Part shown: positions 33,049 through 41,883 of the stretch, in pieces
Position numbering within the stretch: the first letter of the stretch is position 1
Layout: each line of letters starts with the position of its first letter
Source: Olsenella_L kribbiana
GTDB lineage: Bacteria > Actinomycetota > Coriobacteriia > Coriobacteriales > Atopobiaceae
Length of the DNA stretch: 46,099 nucleotides
Assembly (NCBI RefSeq): GCF_036408795.1
Contig: NZ_JAZGJP010000015.1
Location: 1 to 46,099, forward strand
Direction of reading: 5' to 3'
Position numbers and translations under genes: made by a program
Notes under the pieces: generated by a model
Seen by the model: the letters and a program-made list of their open reading frames with translations, nothing else
Told to the model about the DNA's origin: nothing
Database searches by the model: none

Positions 33049-33079
33049 TAAGACATAAGGACAACCCCCCCTGTCTTAT
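33048..33079 (+). promoter_or_regulatory. Intercistronic hairpin between lacA and lacB
   Basis: ATAAGACA (33048-33055) pairs with TGTCTTAT (33072-33079), and the loop contains a run of C. It may tune relative stability or translation of the two subunits. Confidence 0.45.
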
Positions 33080-33106
33080 ACGAGAAATGATATAAGGAGA
33101 TAAATT

Positions 33107-33625
33107 ATGATCATCGCGCTTGGCTGCGACCACATCGTTACTGACGAAAAGACCTATCTGCACGACCGCCTCGAGGAGGCAGGATACGAGGTCCTCGACG
33201 TTGGAACCTACAGCCACACACGTACGCATTACCCGATTTATGGCAAGGCCGTTGGCGAGGCCGTTGCTTCCGGACGTGCTGACCTCGGTGTAGCTTTGTG
33301 CGGCACGGGCATTGGCATCACTAACGCAGTGAACAAGGTCCCCGGTGCCCGCTGTGCGCTTGTCCGTGACATGACTTCTGCGCTCTACGCCCGCCGCTGC
33401 CTCAATGCCAACGTCGTCGGGTTCGGTGGAAAGATCACCGGGGAGTTCCTCATGGCTGACATTATGCTTGCCTTCCTAAAGGAAAGCTACGAGAAGACGC
33501 CGGAGCACGATGCGCTTGTGGCGAAGATCGATGCCGTGAACAAGGCCGACGCCGCCGCTCAGGCCGACCCCCACTATCTCGATGAGTTCATCGAGAAGTG
33601 GAACCAGGGCTACTACCACGATTAA
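33107..33625 (+). CDS. lacB: Galactose-6-phosphate isomerase subunit LacB
   Basis: 172 residues (family ~171). MIIALGCDHIVTDEKTYLHD at the N-terminus, and the active-site loop VALCGTGIGITNAVNKVPG with the catalytic Cys. Ends with the LacB-specific tail DPHYLDEFIEKWNQGYYHD. It forms a heteromultimer with LacA. The ribosome site AAGGAG is seven bases upstream. The epimerase gene follows by 57 bp on the same strand. Confidence 0.95.
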   Translation: MIIALGCDHIVTDEKTYLHDRLEEAGYEVLDVGTYSHTRTHYPIYGKAVGEAVASGRADLGVALCGTGIGITNAVNKVPGARCALVRDMTSALYARRCLNANVVGFGGKITGEFLMADIMLAFLKESYEKTPEHDALVAKIDAVNKADAAAQADPHYLDEFIEKWNQGYYHD

Positions 33626-33682
33626 CAGCGACGTGGGGCGCCCGCTTTGTGTGGCGAGGCACCCCGCTCGAGGAGGCGCGGC

Positions 33683-34552
33683 ATGCAGACCATAATTGAG
33701 AACAAGTACCTGAGCGTTGGCGTGACGACCGCAGGTGGGACGCTCACCTCGATAAAAAGAGACGGGCGTGAGTACCTTTGGCAGCCCAATCCCGAAATCT
33801 GGACGGGCCAGGCCCCCATTTGCTTCCCCATCTGCGGCGGTCTGCGCGAAGGCAAGGCCGTGACGGAGTCCGGAAAACAGATTGAGCTCCCTCGCCATGG
33901 GTTTGCACGTAAGATGGAGTTCGAGCCGCTTAACGCCTCTGAAGAAAAAGTCGAGCTGCGACTTTGCTCAAATTCCGAGACCCTAGCCAAGTATCCCTTC
34001 GATTTTGAGCTTGTTGCACGCTATGAACTCGAAGGGCAATCTTTACGCATTACCTATGCGGTCACAAATACAGGCCTCGAGTCGATGCCTTTCTTCATAG
34101 GCGGGCACCCGGCGTTTCGTTGTCCAATTATGCCGGGCGAGAGATACACAGATTACTCCGTGCGCTTTGAGAAGCCTGAGGGGGATGTGTGCCGAGCTGT
34201 GCCCTCGACGGGCCTGATCGACGTCGAGAATCGCGACCCGGCGCCGCAGGACGGACTCGAACTGTGCCTTTCTCACCAGCTGTTTGACTTTGCCGAGACA
34301 ATATACGATCGTCTCAAGAGTCGTGAGGTTGTACTCGAGGGATTAAGCGGTCACGGCGTTAAGGTTAAGTTCCCGGACTTTGACTACCTGGTCGTATGGA
34401 GCAAGCCGGCTGGAGACTTTGTCGCGCTTGAGCCGTGGGGCGGACTTTCGACATGCTCAGATGAGGACGATGTTTTTGAGCACAAACGCGGATGTATCGT
34501 GGCGGCTCCCGGCCAGACAGTTGAGCGCAGCTTCACGGTTCAGCCATTCTAG
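33683..34552 (+). CDS. Aldose 1-epimerase family protein (LacX/YeaD-like)
   Basis: 289 residues from ATG 33683, with GAGGAGG seven bases upstream; an earlier start lacks support. Galactose-mutarotase fold: GGTLTSIKRDGREYLWQP near the N-terminus, then ICFPICGGLREG, PRHGFAR with a substrate His, and FFIGGHPAFRCP with the second catalytic His. Members next to lac genes (LacX) act on sugar anomers or on galactose-6-P. It continues the lacAB unit and precedes the aldolase, so it probably feeds the isomerase with the right anomer. Confidence 0.87.
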   Translation: MQTIIENKYLSVGVTTAGGTLTSIKRDGREYLWQPNPEIWTGQAPICFPICGGLREGKAVTESGKQIELPRHGFARKMEFEPLNASEEKVELRLCSNSETLAKYPFDFELVARYELEGQSLRITYAVTNTGLESMPFFIGGHPAFRCPIMPGERYTDYSVRFEKPEGDVCRAVPSTGLIDVENRDPAPQDGLELCLSHQLFDFAETIYDRLKSREVVLEGLSGHGVKVKFPDFDYLVVWSKPAGDFVALEPWGGLSTCSDEDDVFEHKRGCIVAAPGQTVERSFTVQPF

Positions 34553-34691
34553 GTTGCATATTCGCTATATCTGAACAAACGTCCTGTTAAAGCATTTGTT
34601 CTGATGCTTGGCGGGAAGTAAACGAAATTATCCTGTATGTCCAGATGACACATGTGTTCTGGGCATGCCATACCAAAAAAAGGAGAACCAA

Positions 34692-35543
34692 ATGCTCGTC
34701 ACCACCAAGGAGATGCTGCTCGACGCCCAGGCGGGGCACTACGCCGTCGGCGCCTTCAACGTCGAGAGCCTCGAGTTCGTCATGGCCGTCATCAAGGCCG
34801 CCGAGGACAAGAAGAGCCCGGTCATCATGCAGACCACCCCGGGCACCGTCAAGTACGCCAACCTCGACTACTTCGCCGCCATGTGCAAGGTGGCCGCCGA
34901 CGCCGCGAGCGTCCCCGTGGCCATCCACCTCGACCACGGCGACGGCTTCGACCGCTGCGTCCAGGCCATGCACGCCGGCTACACCTCCGTCATGATCGAC
35001 GGCTCCCACGTGCCGTTCGAGGACAACATCGCGCTGACCGCGAGCGTGACCAAGGTCGCGGCGCCCCTGGGCATCCCCGTCGAGGCCGAGCTCGGCAAGG
35101 TCGGCGGCAAGGAGGACGACGGCCCGGCGGTCGAGGGCGAGAACCCCTACACCGACCCGGACGAGGCCGAGGAGTTCGTCGCGCGCACCGGCTGCGGCTC
35201 GCTGGCCGTCGGCGTGGGCACCGCCCACGGCGTCTACAAGGGCACTCCGCACATCGAGCAGGGCGTCCTGAAGGAGATCCGCTCCCGCCTCGAGATCCCG
35301 CTGGTGCTCCACGGCACCTCCGGCGTGCCCGACGACCAGGTCGCCGAGGCCATCCGCAACGGCATCTGCAAGGTCAACTACGCCACCGAGCTGCGCCAGG
35401 CCTTCACCAAGGGCTTCATGGGCTACATGGCCGACAACCCCGGCTGCTTCGACCCGAAGAAGCCCAGCAAGCCCGGCATGCAGGAGATCTACGACGTCGT
35501 GGCCTCCCACATGGACAACCTCGGCTCCACCAACAAGGCCTAG
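34692..35543 (+). CDS. Class II fructose/tagatose-bisphosphate aldolase
   Basis: 283 residues from ATG 34692 with AGGAGA upstream. Zinc class II aldolase: VAIHLDHGDGFD (Asp81, His82), AELGKVGGKEDD, TAHGVYKGTP (His179) and VLHGTSGV (His207). By position it should split tagatose-1,6-bisphosphate into DHAP and glyceraldehyde-3-P, the step done in lactococci and staphylococci by the unrelated class I LacD. It closely resembles GatY/KbaY and could equally be a fructose-bisphosphate aldolase. Third codon positions are almost all G or C, unlike the lac genes around it, suggesting very high expression or separate origin. Confidence 0.9.
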   Translation: MLVTTKEMLLDAQAGHYAVGAFNVESLEFVMAVIKAAEDKKSPVIMQTTPGTVKYANLDYFAAMCKVAADAASVPVAIHLDHGDGFDRCVQAMHAGYTSVMIDGSHVPFEDNIALTASVTKVAAPLGIPVEAELGKVGGKEDDGPAVEGENPYTDPDEAEEFVARTGCGSLAVGVGTAHGVYKGTPHIEQGVLKEIRSRLEIPLVLHGTSGVPDDQVAEAIRNGICKVNYATELRQAFTKGFMGYMADNPGCFDPKKPSKPGMQEIYDVVASHMDNLGSTNKA

Positions 35544-35552
35544 GTGCCCGCG

Positions 35553-36491
35553 ATGATCCTCACCGTCACCATGAACCCGTCGATCGACACGGCCTACCCG
35601 CTCGCGGGGCCCCTCAAGGTCGACGACGTGAACCGCGTCGAGCCCATCAAGACCGCGGGCGGCAAGGGGCTCAACGTCTCGCGCGTGCTCGGGCAGCTCG
35701 GCGACGACGTGCTCGCCACCGGCCTGCTGGGTGGGCGCATGGGCGACTTCATCGCCGACCGCCTCGACGAGTGCGGGGTCGCCCACGACTTCGCGCGCAT
35801 CGCCGGCGAGAGCCGCGTCTGCGTCGCGGTGCTCCACGAGGGCAACCAGACCGAGTTCCTCGAGGCGGGACCCGAGGTCTCCGGCGACGAGCTCGCCGGC
35901 TTCGGGGAGAAGTTCCGCGGCCTCGCGGGGCGCGCCGACGTCGTGACGATGTCGGGCAGCCTGCCGCGCGGCGTGGACGCCGGCTACTACGCCGAGCTCG
36001 CGGGCGTCGCCGCCGGCGCGGGGGCCAAGGTGCTCCTCGACACCTCGGGCGCCTCGCTCGACGCCGCGCTCGCGGCGAAGGCCAAGCCCTACCTCGTGAA
36101 GCCCAACCTCACCGAGCTCGGCGGCCTCCTCGGGCGCGAGTTCTCGCCCGAGCGCCTGGACGAGGTCCGGGACGCCGTCGCCTCCGACGAGCGCTTCGCC
36201 GGCGTCGAGTGGGTCGTCGTCTCGATGGGCGCCGCCGGCTCGGCGGCCTTCCACCAGGGCCGCGCCTGGCGCGTCCGCGCGCCGCGCATCGAGTGCGTGA
36301 ACGCCACCGGCTCGGGCGACTCGACGATCGCGGGCTTCGCCCACGGCATCGCCGCCGGCGCCGACCCCGCCGAGGTCCTGCGCCTGGGCAACACCTGCGG
36401 CACGCTGAACGCCATGGACCCCGCCACCGGCCACCTGCCGATGGACCGCTGGGACGACGTCTACTCGGCTGTCGAGGTCGAGCAAGTCTAA
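35553..36491 (+). CDS. lacC: PfkB-family tagatose-6-phosphate kinase / 1-phosphofructokinase
   Basis: 312 residues from ATG 35553; a GTG at 35544, directly after the aldolase stop, would add three. PfkB signature 1 in KTAGGKGLNVSRVLGQLG and signature 2 in ECVNATGSGDSTIAGFAHG, with the catalytic Asp. N-terminal MILTVTMNPSIDTAYPL is the LacC/FruK subgroup. In this context it phosphorylates tagatose-6-P to the bisphosphate. The symbol rests on context; FruK-type activity cannot be excluded. It shares the extreme GC3 codon use of the aldolase and is tightly coupled to it. Confidence 0.85.
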   Translation: MILTVTMNPSIDTAYPLAGPLKVDDVNRVEPIKTAGGKGLNVSRVLGQLGDDVLATGLLGGRMGDFIADRLDECGVAHDFARIAGESRVCVAVLHEGNQTEFLEAGPEVSGDELAGFGEKFRGLAGRADVVTMSGSLPRGVDAGYYAELAGVAAGAGAKVLLDTSGASLDAALAAKAKPYLVKPNLTELGGLLGREFSPERLDEVRDAVASDERFAGVEWVVVSMGAAGSAAFHQGRAWRVRAPRIECVNATGSGDSTIAGFAHGIAAGADPAEVLRLGNTCGTLNAMDPATGHLPMDRWDDVYSAVEVEQV

Positions 36492-36519
36492 TGTGTCGCG
36501 GTTGCACTAGTGAATAGGA

Positions 36520-36563
36520 ATAGGCGTCTCTCGCTGGGCGAGCTTCCGGCGAGAGACGCCTAT
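36520..36563 (+). terminator. Perfect 15-bp stem after lacC
   Basis: ATAGGCGTCTCTCGC (36520-36534) pairs exactly with GCGAGAGACGCCTAT (36549-36563), loop 14 nt. There is no U-run after it, so it may act as an mRNA 3' stabiliser rather than a classical terminator. Confidence 0.5.
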
Positions 36564-36919
36564 CATTGATAGAGCGGCGCTTTATGTTGGGCCGCCGCGA
36601 TGTGTCGCAGCCGATTCATACGCCTTTTCCGTACATCTTCTGGCGCGATGTCCGCGTCATCTGTTCTCGTGATGGCATTCCTCGCGGTGTACGCGAGGGA
36701 GAAAAAACCGGGGTTCTTGAGTCGTTTCCATGGTCCTGGATTAATGATGGCGGAGGGGCCGATGCGCGCTTACGCCGTTCGCAAACCAGACGTCAATCTC
36801 ACGATTGTTTATCGCCGTCGTCGGATATAGGGCTGATCGTTTTGAAATCACTCGGCTCCGCTATTCTTGTCCCCCTAACGAAGAAGGCCCACTATCGTTT
36901 CATCTTTGTGGTTTTGCTC
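36564..36919. other. Intergenic region between lacC and the LacI-type gene
   Basis: About 356 bp between convergent genes. One small hairpin CCTCGCG/CGCGAGG (36680-36698) followed by an A-run. The open frames have no ribosome site or domain. I see no gene. Confidence 0.4.
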
Positions 36920-37918
36920 CTATGATCTGGGCCGTATGCTGCCTCGCTCGATGAGCGCGCCAGGGATGAGAATGCGGTGCTTCTCATCAGAAGCGTCGAG
37001 GACCTCTTCGAAGGCCCTTGCGCCGAGTTTCTGATGGTCGAAGCGGATGGAGGAGAGGATTGTGTGCGGAACAGAGTCTGTGAGCGAGTCATCGAACCCG
37101 ATGATGCTCACGTCGTCTGGCACTCTGCGTCCGGCATCATTCAGTGCCTGCATCGCGCCGTTCGCCATGTTATCGTTGCACGCCAGAATCGCCGTGCACA
37201 TCTGATCTTGGGCAAGAATTGCGCCCGCCTCATACCCTGAGTCAGCGCTCCAATCCCCGTGCAGGGGGTCCGCAGCAGCAAGTCCCGCCTCGTCGAGCGC
37301 GAGACGCCAGCCGCGCTCGCGGTTTTTGCTCGCGAGCGAGTCCGACGGTCCCGCAATAAAGCGAATATGCCGATGCCCGAGCTCGATTAGTCGTCTGCAG
37401 GCCGCTCTTGCTGCGCCTTCCTGATCGTCCGAGACTGTTGAGCAGGTCGCGTGTTCAAAAGGCGTGATAATCACAGTCCTTAGGCCGACGGGAGAGCGAT
37501 ATTCTGCGAAATCGTCGACCATCTGAGCCAGATTGAAGATCATGCCATCAACTGGCAGTTGGCCCATCCTGCGGGCCGCCTCGCTCAAAGGGAGCTCCTC
37601 TTTGCTCATGCGCTTGATTAGTGTAATCGCATAGCCTTGATCTGCTGCAGCAGAAGCAATGCCGTTGAGCACGCTGAGGTTCCCGCCAAAGAGGTCGAAG
37701 ATAACAAGACCTATGGACTTATAGGCGCCGAGCTTGAGCGATCGGGCGGCGTAGTTGGTGCGGAATCCGAGTCGTTCCATAGCCTCATTGACTGCATTGC
37801 GGGTTGCGGGCCGGACAGTATCGGGCTCATTGACCACGCGCGAGACGGTTTTTAACGAGACCCCGGCCTCGTGGGCGACATCCACCATCGACACTCCTCG
37901 GCGCTCATGTGGTGCCAT
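36920..37918 (-). CDS. LacI/GalR-family transcriptional regulator
   Basis: 332 residues. The LacI helix-turn-helix and hinge are clear: VDVAHEAGVSLKTVSRVVNE (12-31) and NYAARSLK. The periplasmic-binding-protein-like sensor domain follows with KSIGLVIFDLFGG, AILACNDNMANGAMQAL and VSIIGFDDSLTDSVPH. Divergent from the IICB permease across a 290-bp region that contains a perfect TGACAACGTTGTCA dyad, its likely operator. It therefore probably represses permease and phospho-galactosidase in response to a sugar or sugar phosphate. Confidence 0.93.
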   Translation of the reverse strand: MAPHERRGVSMVDVAHEAGVSLKTVSRVVNEPDTVRPATRNAVNEAMERLGFRTNYAARSLKLGAYKSIGLVIFDLFGGNLSVLNGIASAAADQGYAITLIKRMSKEELPLSEAARRMGQLPVDGMIFNLAQMVDDFAEYRSPVGLRTVIITPFEHATCSTVSDDQEGAARAACRRLIELGHRHIRFIAGPSDSLASKNRERGWRLALDEAGLAAADPLHGDWSADSGYEAGAILAQDQMCTAILACNDNMANGAMQALNDAGRRVPDDVSIIGFDDSLTDSVPHTILSSIRFDHQKLGARAFEEVLDASDEKHRILIPGALIERGSIRPRS

Positions 37919-37929
37919 TCAAACTCCTT

Positions 37930-37943
37930 CGAACAATAATGAA
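37930..37943. promoter_or_regulatory. Phased GAAC pair upstream of the LacI-type gene
   Basis: GAAC at 37930 and 37940, 10 bp apart, the same spacing as the half-sites at the lacF/lacR control region. Suggests the DeoR-type regulator also acts here. Confidence 0.4.
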
Positions 37944-38040
37944 CAAAACCGCTCACCGGTAATTCAATGCCACTCGGGTGAGTGACTCAACTTCGGCTCG
38001 ATATTCCCGCAGGAAATGCCTATTATTGTCACCAAGTCGA

Positions 38041-38079
38041 ATGACAACGTTGTCATTTACAAAAACGCACAACTATACG
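38041..38079 (+). promoter_or_regulatory. lacE promoter with overlapping LacI-type operator
   Basis: Perfect 16-bp dyad ATGACAACGTTGTCAT at 38041-38056. Its right half supplies a -35 TTGTCA (38050-38055), followed after 18 bp by a -10 TATACG (38074-38079). Repressor binding would cover the -35. Confidence 0.6.
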
Positions 38080-38208
38080 TTCGAATTCGATTAGTCGAGG
38101 GCCACCGGGCGGTCCGAGGCGGGCCATCCCCACCGGGCGGGGAAGGCTGTTTCGTAAAGCGTTTCTTCCTGGCACAAATAAAGAACAAGACCACTGCAAA
38201 GGAGCGCC

Positions 38209-39966
38209 ATGGACGCAATCATCAAGCTGCTCGAGAAGCAGCAGCCCCTCTTTGAGAAGATTGGTAGAAACCCCTACCTCCAGGCGATTAAGGATGGATT
38301 CCTCGGCTGCATGCCCATCGTCCTCACCTCGTCAATTTTTCTTCTCATCGCTACCTTGCCGAGCGTCGTTGGCATAGCGCTGCCCCAACCGCTGATCGAT
38401 TGGTGCAACAAGCTTTACAACTTCACTATGGGCGTTATGGGCATCATGTGCGCTGGTACTACTGCCAAGAACTTTACCGCCTCGATGAATCGCAAGATGC
38501 CGGACGGCAAGGTCCTGAACGACGGTTCCACCATGATCGCGGCCCAGTGCTCGATGCTGCTGCTCGCCGTCACGCAGTTCCCCGTCATGCTCGACGGCTC
38601 GGAGGTCAGCGTCTTTGACTGCACTTCTATGGGCACTCGCGGTTTGTATTCTGCCTTCATCGCCGCGTTCATTACCGTTGGCGTGTACAAGTTCTGCGTT
38701 AGCCGTGACCTCACCATTAAGTTGCCCAAAGAGGTCCCCGGCGCCATCGCCCAGAACTTCCGCGACATCATCCCCTTCGCTGGTTCGGTCGTTATCTGCG
38801 CGCTCATCGACGTCGCTATCCGTGCAATCGCCGGCGTGCCTTTCTCCGAGATTCTGATTAAGCTGCTTTCGCCGCTTTTCACTGCCGCCGAGACTTATCC
38901 CGGTCTGATCATCATCCAGTTCTTCACCGCGTTCTTCTGGTTCATCGGTATCCATGGCCCCTCGATTGTCCAGCCGGCCATCGACCCTATCCGCCTCGCC
39001 AACCAGGCAGAGAACCTTCAGGTGCTCATGGCCGGCGGTCACCCTGCGCACTCCCTGTGCTTCAACCTCTCCCTCGTCGGTGAGTTCGGTGGCACCGGCG
39101 CCACGTTCATCGTTCCTCTTCTGCTCATCCTCTTCATGAAGTCGAAGCAGCTCAAGGCGGTTGGTAAGGCCTCTATTGTTCCTGTCGCTTTCGCCGTCAA
39201 CGAGCCGCTGCTTTTCGGCGCCCCGATGATTCTAAACCCCTATATGTTCATACCCTTTACGCTTGCAGGCTGCGTCAACGTGTGCCTTGCCAAGTTCTTC
39301 ATCGACGATGTGGGCATGAACGGCTTCAGCTTTGTTGTGCCTTGGGCCACGCCTGCCCCGATCGGCATCTTCATCTCTACCGGCTTCCAGCTCATATCGC
39401 TGCTCTTTGTTGCTGCGCTTTTGATAGTCGATGCCGTCATCTACATGCCGTTCCTTAAGGCATACGATAAGATGCTCTGCGATCAGGAGGCCGAGCGTGC
39501 GGGCGAACTCGAGGCAGAGGGTGACGGTTCCGCCGCAATTTCTGCGCCCGTTGTGGCCGAAGCGTCTGTTTCCACGCCGGCTACGGATGCCGAGCCTGTT
39601 TCCGTGCCTGCCGTCACAGAGCCCGCTGGTGACGCAAAGAAGTCCGTCGACGGCTTGAAGGTTCTCGTGCTCTGCGCCGGCGCCGGTACCTCCGCGATGC
39701 TTGCCAACGCCATCAAGGAGGGAGCCGCAGCCACGGGCGAGAACATTGCCTCCGCTGCCGGTGCCTATGGCCAGCACACCGCAATCATGAACCAATACGA
39801 CGTCATTGTGCTTGCTCCGCAGGTCCGTAGCTACTATGAGGATATGAAGGCTGATACTGACCGTCTGGGCATTAAGCTTCTTGCGCCTCGTGGTCAGGAA
39901 TACATCAAACTCACCCGCGATCCCGAGGGTGCCATCAAATGGCTCCGTCAGAACATGGCAGAGTAG
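38209..39966 (+). CDS. lacE: PTS lactose permease, EIICB
   Basis: 585 residues, the length of LacE (~570). The IIC membrane domain (1 to about 425, some ten spans) contains the family stretch FFWFIGIHGPSIVQPAIDPI and the LVGEFGGTGATF loop. An Ala/Glu/Pro-rich linker (about 430-483) leads to IIB with the phosphocysteine in VLVLCAGAGTSAML (Cys489). It imports lactose as lactose-6-phosphate using LacF as phosphate donor. AAAGGAG is seven bases upstream. lacG follows by 114 bp on the same strand. Operator and promoter lie at 38041-38079. Confidence 0.95.
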   Translation: MDAIIKLLEKQQPLFEKIGRNPYLQAIKDGFLGCMPIVLTSSIFLLIATLPSVVGIALPQPLIDWCNKLYNFTMGVMGIMCAGTTAKNFTASMNRKMPDGKVLNDGSTMIAAQCSMLLLAVTQFPVMLDGSEVSVFDCTSMGTRGLYSAFIAAFITVGVYKFCVSRDLTIKLPKEVPGAIAQNFRDIIPFAGSVVICALIDVAIRAIAGVPFSEILIKLLSPLFTAAETYPGLIIIQFFTAFFWFIGIHGPSIVQPAIDPIRLANQAENLQVLMAGGHPAHSLCFNLSLVGEFGGTGATFIVPLLLILFMKSKQLKAVGKASIVPVAFAVNEPLLFGAPMILNPYMFIPFTLAGCVNVCLAKFFIDDVGMNGFSFVVPWATPAPIGIFISTGFQLISLLFVAALLIVDAVIYMPFLKAYDKMLCDQEAERAGELEAEGDGSAAISAPVVAEASVSTPATDAEPVSVPAVTEPAGDAKKSVDGLKVLVLCAGAGTSAMLANAIKEGAAATGENIASAAGAYGQHTAIMNQYDVIVLAPQVRSYYEDMKADTDRLGIKLLAPRGQEYIKLTRDPEGAIKWLRQNMAE

Positions 39967-40080
39967 CGAAGCAGCCCTCCTTCCCTTGCCGTCGGGCGTA
40001 CCTTCCCTTTGCGCCCGGCGGCACATCTCTTGCATAGAAGCGCGGGGCGATGCCTCGCGATCATGTCGAAAGGATTGAAC

Positions 40081-41496
40081 ATGAGCAGACAGTTCCCTGA
40101 GGGTTTCGTCTACGGCGGCGCTACCGCCGCCTATCAGGTCGAGGGTGAGACCCGCACTCACGGTAAGGGCAAAGTGCCTTGGGACGACTTCCTCGCCGCG
40201 CAGGGGCGTTTTTCTCCCGATCCGGCAAGCGACTTCTATAACAGGTATCCTGTCGACCTGGAGCTTTGTCAGCGCTTTGGCGTGAACGGCATCCGCGTCT
40301 CAATTGCCTGGACGCGTATCTTCCCTGCAGGGACTGGCGCGCTTAATCAGGAGGGTGTGGACTTCTACCACGCGCTCTTTGCCGAATGCGAGCGCCGCGG
40401 TGTCGTGCCCTACGTCACGCTCGATCACTTCGACACTCCCGAAGCGTTCTATGAGAACGGCGGCGAAGGTTTCCTCACCCGCTCTACCATCGATGCCTTC
40501 GTCGATTATGCGACCTTCTGCTTTGGCGAGTTCACTGAGGTTAAACACTGGTTCACCTTTAACGAGATCCCGGCAACCGCTGAGGGCAGTTTCATCGTGG
40601 GCAACTGGCCCCATGGCGAGAAGTATCGCTTGGACAAGGCGTTCCAGCTCATGCACAACATGATGGTGGCTCACGCCCGCGCCGTCGTCGCTTTCCACGA
40701 CGGTGGTTATGAGGGCGAGATTGGCATCGTGCAGAACCTTGAGCCTAAGTATCCTCTCGATCCGAACTCCGCTGCCGATGCTGAGGCCGCTCGAATGGCT
40801 GACGTTATCAACAACCGCTGGGTGCTCGATGCCACGTTCCGCGGACACTACGCTCCCGATACGCTTGAGGCGGCCACGAGGCTCGCGCACATCGCGGGAG
40901 GCGAACTCGATATCCGCGATGAGGACATCGAAGCTCTGACCGCGGCTCTGCCGTACTGCGACTGCCTCGGCGTGAACACCTACAAGTGCCAGTTCCTGCG
41001 CGCCGCCGAAGGCGAGAACGACATTCACCACAACGGCACGGGCGACAAGGGCTCAAGCCGCTGGTTCCTCAAGGGCGTTGGCGAGTCCTGTGTGCGCGAA
41101 GGCGTCCCAACGACTGACTGGGATTGGATCATCTATCCCGAGGGCCTCTACGATCTCCTCATGCGAATTAAGAACGACTACCCCAACTACAAGAAAATCT
41201 ATGTGACCGAGAACGGCATGGGGTACAAGGACGACTTCGAGGACGGTTTCATCGACGATGCCCCGCGCATTGACTATCTGCGCCAGCATCTCACCTGGAT
41301 TCATCGCGCCATCGAGGGCGGCGTAAACGTTGCGGGCTACTTTGTTTGGTCGCTTCAGGACCAGTTCAGCTGGACCAACGGCTACAATAAGCGCTACGGC
41401 CTGTTCTACGTTGATTTCGAGACCCAGAAGCGCTACCCGAAGGCTAGCGCGTACTGGTTCAAGAACCTCGCCGAGACCGGCAAGCTCGAGTCGTAA
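40081..41496 (+). CDS. lacG: 6-phospho-beta-galactosidase (GH1)
   Basis: 471 residues, standard for LacG. TIM-barrel GH1 enzyme: N-terminal FPEGFVYGGATAAYQVEG, acid/base Glu162 in FTFNEIP, nucleophile Glu377 in YVTENGMGYKDDF. It cleaves lactose-6-P into glucose and galactose-6-P. ATG 40081 has AAAGGA upstream; an in-frame ATG at 40063 is a weaker choice. Galactose-6-P then enters the LacAB pathway encoded upstream. A phospho-beta-glucosidase is the nearest alternative, but context favours LacG. Confidence 0.94.
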   Translation: MSRQFPEGFVYGGATAAYQVEGETRTHGKGKVPWDDFLAAQGRFSPDPASDFYNRYPVDLELCQRFGVNGIRVSIAWTRIFPAGTGALNQEGVDFYHALFAECERRGVVPYVTLDHFDTPEAFYENGGEGFLTRSTIDAFVDYATFCFGEFTEVKHWFTFNEIPATAEGSFIVGNWPHGEKYRLDKAFQLMHNMMVAHARAVVAFHDGGYEGEIGIVQNLEPKYPLDPNSAADAEAARMADVINNRWVLDATFRGHYAPDTLEAATRLAHIAGGELDIRDEDIEALTAALPYCDCLGVNTYKCQFLRAAEGENDIHHNGTGDKGSSRWFLKGVGESCVREGVPTTDWDWIIYPEGLYDLLMRIKNDYPNYKKIYVTENGMGYKDDFEDGFIDDAPRIDYLRQHLTWIHRAIEGGVNVAGYFVWSLQDQFSWTNGYNKRYGLFYVDFETQKRYPKASAYWFKNLAETGKLES

Positions 41497-41515
41497 GACT
41501 TAGGTTTTATCGGAC

Positions 41516-41555
41516 AATTGCGCCGCGACGGGTTTCAGCCCGTCGCGGCGCAATT
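41516..41555 (+). terminator. Perfect 17-bp stem after lacG
   Basis: AATTGCGCCGCGACGGG (41516-41532) pairs exactly with CCCGTCGCGGCGCAATT (41539-41555), loop TTTCAG. Partly a U-less terminator; may work in both directions. Confidence 0.6.
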
Positions 41556-41883
41556 TGATATGCGCGATTATTATTCGGGAATTGCGGACGAGATGGCAAT
41601 CGCCCTGAGGAATGTGTATGCGCATTCTGATGAACTCGTGTATTGCCATGGGTTCTGGATTGCTTTCACAACCAGACAGCCGCGCCGGGTCCTTTCCTAG
41701 GCATATTGTCTCCCTCTTTTCGGGAGCTAGCTTATTTGAGACTCTGCTTCGTGTGAGTTCTAAAGTTGCCGGGGGTTTGCTCTGCATTTTATTGCTTGAG
41801 ATCCCTTAACTTGCTTTACTGAAGAATTATCTCTTATAACGCCGGTAACATACTGATCTGAACGATAACGTGGGGAGAAGCGC
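41556..41883 (+). promoter_or_regulatory. Intergenic region with the metH-remnant promoter
   Basis: No gene. A good sigma-70-type promoter, TTGCTT (41811-41816), 17-bp spacer, TTATAA (41834-41839), lies about 45 bp before the metH start. The rest holds nothing I recognise. Confidence 0.45.

Noticed and set aside
34587..36517. Long open frames on both strands (over 600 codons) across the aldolase and kinase genes
   Set aside because: By-product of the extreme GC3 of these genes, which removes stops from other frames; the frames have no domains and simple Arg/Ala/Gly composition.
41500..41787. 95-codon minus-strand frame
   Set aside because: Runs through the perfect stem after lacG and shows no domain or ribosome site.
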